From positions 1 through 6,399 of the forward strand of contig JAHYYD010000126.1 in assembly GCA_019425105.1 (NCBI GenBank): 6,399 nt of DNA, in the 5' to 3' direction. Position numbers and translations under genes: made by a program. Below, piece after piece: positions 5,562 to 6,399 of this stretch; position 1 is the stretch's first letter; every line of letters starts with the position of its first letter. Below the pieces are notes generated by a model. That model made no database searches, was not told the DNA's origin, and saw only the letters and a list, made by a program, of their open reading frames with translations. Source of the stretch: Actinomycetota bacterium. GTDB lineage: Bacteria > Actinomycetota > Actinomycetes > Actinomycetales > Actinomycetaceae.

Positions 5562-5589
5562 TGGTTTTTCGCGGTTTCTACGCTACTGT
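5561..5589 (+). promoter_or_regulatory. Promoter of the leader ORF and YbjN gene
   Basis: TTGGTT (5561-5566), a 17-base spacer, then TACTGT (5584-5589), which fits TANNNT. Transcription would start near 5596, giving a leader of about 48 bases before the ATG at 5644. In that leader AGCAC (5593-5597) can pair with GTGCT (5606-5610). Confidence 0.55.
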
Positions 5590-5643
5590 GAAAGCACCAA
5601 GACACGTGCTGGTAACACGATGAGGTGAGCGGAGGAGGCGCCA

Positions 5644-5742
5644 ATGGAAATGCATGTGCAGACCATCGTGGGGGGCGGTCGGCGCACTCTCGCCCCGTCT
5701 GTAGCGACGCAGTGGCGCGTCAATGAACATCGGCACGAATAG
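5644..5742 (+). CDS. 32-codon leader ORF directly before the YbjN gene
   Basis: GGAGGAGG (5631-5638) is the strongest Shine-Dalgarno in the window and lies five bases before ATG 5644, so ribosomes should initiate here. The product would be 32 residues, beginning MEMHVQTIVGGGRRTLAPSV, with no signal peptide, membrane segment or known motif. It ends at TAG (5740-5742), nine bases before the YbjN ATG. It is in the same frame as YbjN (36 codons between the starts), so the amber codon is all that separates the two. It may be a translated leader that couples or tunes YbjN synthesis, an N-terminal extension cut by a nonsense change, or a spurious frame. An overlapping 16-codon frame from ATG 5654 is an alternative. 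Whether a stable peptide is made cannot be judged. Confidence 0.4.
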   Translation: MEMHVQTIVGGGRRTLAPSVATQWRVNEHRHE

Positions 5743-5751
5743 GGGAACATC

Positions 5752-6399
5752 ATGGGCTGGCTATGGCGGGCGGATGCCGACGGAGGAGCCGACGGTGAGG
5801 AGACGCCTCGCCGCCGCAATCTGCCGGACGATACCGCCTCTGATATGGAACAATGGGGAGGTAGCAAAGCAGCACCTCCGGAAGGAATTGTCACGGGTAA
5901 TTCGGAGTTTGAAGCCAATCGTTTCGATATGGTTCGCCCCATCACGCAGGAGCGCTTGGGCCTCCTGTTTGACTCTGAGGGATGGACGTGGCGTATCGAT
6001 AACGACGGGGATCTCTGCGGTTTGTGGGAAGGGCATCTGTTCTGCTTCCGCTTCCTCGGTGACTCTCGCGAGGTGCTGTCGATCGTTGCCTTCATGAAGA
6101 GCCTCGTTCCCATTGAATGTGGTGAGGATCTGCGTGACTTCCTGCAGGCGTGGCACGGCGAGTTCCTGTGGCCCAAGGCCTACGTCGCTGACCAGGACGA
6201 GGGTGACCGTGTCGTCGCCGAGGTGAATGCTGATTACGAGTATGGCGCGACGGATGCGCAGCTTGTGCAGCAGGTGATGTGTGCGCTGGCAACGACCCTT
6301 CAGCTTTTCCGTGCGCTCGAGGAGCGTTATGGCCTCGACGATGACGAAGGGGCCGGTCCTGCCGGCGGGCATCAGCGCGGGTTTGATGGGCCTACCTGG
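5752..6399 (+). CDS. YbjN-domain protein, 3' end outside window
   Basis: The frame is open for 216 codons to the last base of the window, with no stop seen. After a charged, low-complexity N-terminus (1-60) comes a YbjN-type domain (PF10722, type III secretion chaperone-like fold): ITQERLGLLFDSEGW (64-78), RIDNDGDLCGLWEGHLFCF (81-99), GEDLRDFLQAWH (124-135), WPKAYV (140-145), VVAEVNADYEYGATDAQL (154-171) and LATTLQLFRALEERYG (179-194). The domain looks complete; only an Asp/Gly/Pro-rich tail is cut. In enterobacteria YbjN influences motility and stress; in actinobacteria its role is unknown, and two ybjN genes often lie together, so a second may follow. The start at 5752 is supported by AGGGGA (5741-5746), which overlaps the leader ORF stop. 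No signal peptide, so cytoplasmic. Upstream translation of the leader ORF probably affects its expression. Confidence 0.87.
   Translation, partial: MGWLWRADADGGADGEETPRRRNLPDDTASDMEQWGGSKAAPPEGIVTGNSEFEANRFDMVRPITQERLGLLFDSEGWTWRIDNDGDLCGLWEGHLFCFRFLGDSREVLSIVAFMKSLVPIECGEDLRDFLQAWHGEFLWPKAYVADQDEGDRVVAEVNADYEYGATDAQLVQQVMCALATTLQLFRALEERYGLDDDEGAGPAGGHQRGFDGPTW

Noticed and set aside
5381..5644. 87-codon - strand frame across the AT-rich island
   Set aside because: No ribosome site, crosses the promoter and the inverted repeats, and the protein shows no recognisable domain, though a few hydrophobic residues appear near its end.

Overview
The window comes from a high-GC actinobacterium. The clues are GC-rich third codon positions, a MerR-type HspR C-terminus of the actinobacterial dnaK-operon kind, a MurT-GatD pair, an actinobacterial-style YbjN protein and TANNNT-type -10 boxes. 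The overall flavour suggests Actinomycetaceae (oral Actinomyces/Schaalia-like), but this is an inference from protein style and not a database match. All supported genes read on the + strand.

Layout. (1) 1-398 is the 3' part of hspR, the heat-shock repressor that usually ends the dnaK-grpE-dnaJ-hspR operon. (2) 399-1089 is a 691-bp intergenic region. It holds a 35-bp tandem repeat with hairpins, a perfect 15-bp stem-loop that probably ends the heat-shock operon, two further small hairpins, and a cluster of partly competing hairpins just before murT. (3) 1090-3140 is a translationally coupled pair, murT and gatD, encoding the enzyme that amidates the alpha-carboxyl of D-Glu in the lipid II stem peptide to D-isoglutamine. 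murT has no Shine-Dalgarno and a TAACGT -10 box seven bases before its ATG, so it is a good leaderless candidate. (4) 3213-3896 encodes an unrecognised two-TM protein with a cysteine-paired extracytoplasmic domain. It has its own extended -10 promoter and a terminator after it. (5) 3985-5316 encodes a polytopic DUF418/YeiB-like membrane protein. (6) 5317-5643 is a second intergenic region with a 90-bp AT-rich island, a possible three-way-junction structure and a good promoter (TTGGTT-N17-TACTGT). (7) 5644-5742 is a 32-codon ORF with a strong Shine-Dalgarno. It is in frame with, and separated by an amber codon from, (8) a YbjN-domain protein starting at 5752 that runs off the window end with no stop.

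The genes do not form one pathway. A heat-shock regulator, a cell-wall amidation pair, two membrane proteins and a YbjN protein lie side by side. I see no mobile element, CRISPR array, toxin-antitoxin pair, tRNA or rRNA. Nothing here is clearly a new multi-gene system. The points most worth a second look are the loss of the Cys4 zinc ribbon in MurT, the altered nucleophile elbow in GatD, the structured region before murT, the tandem hairpin repeats after hspR, and the leader ORF with in-frame amber codon before ybjN.
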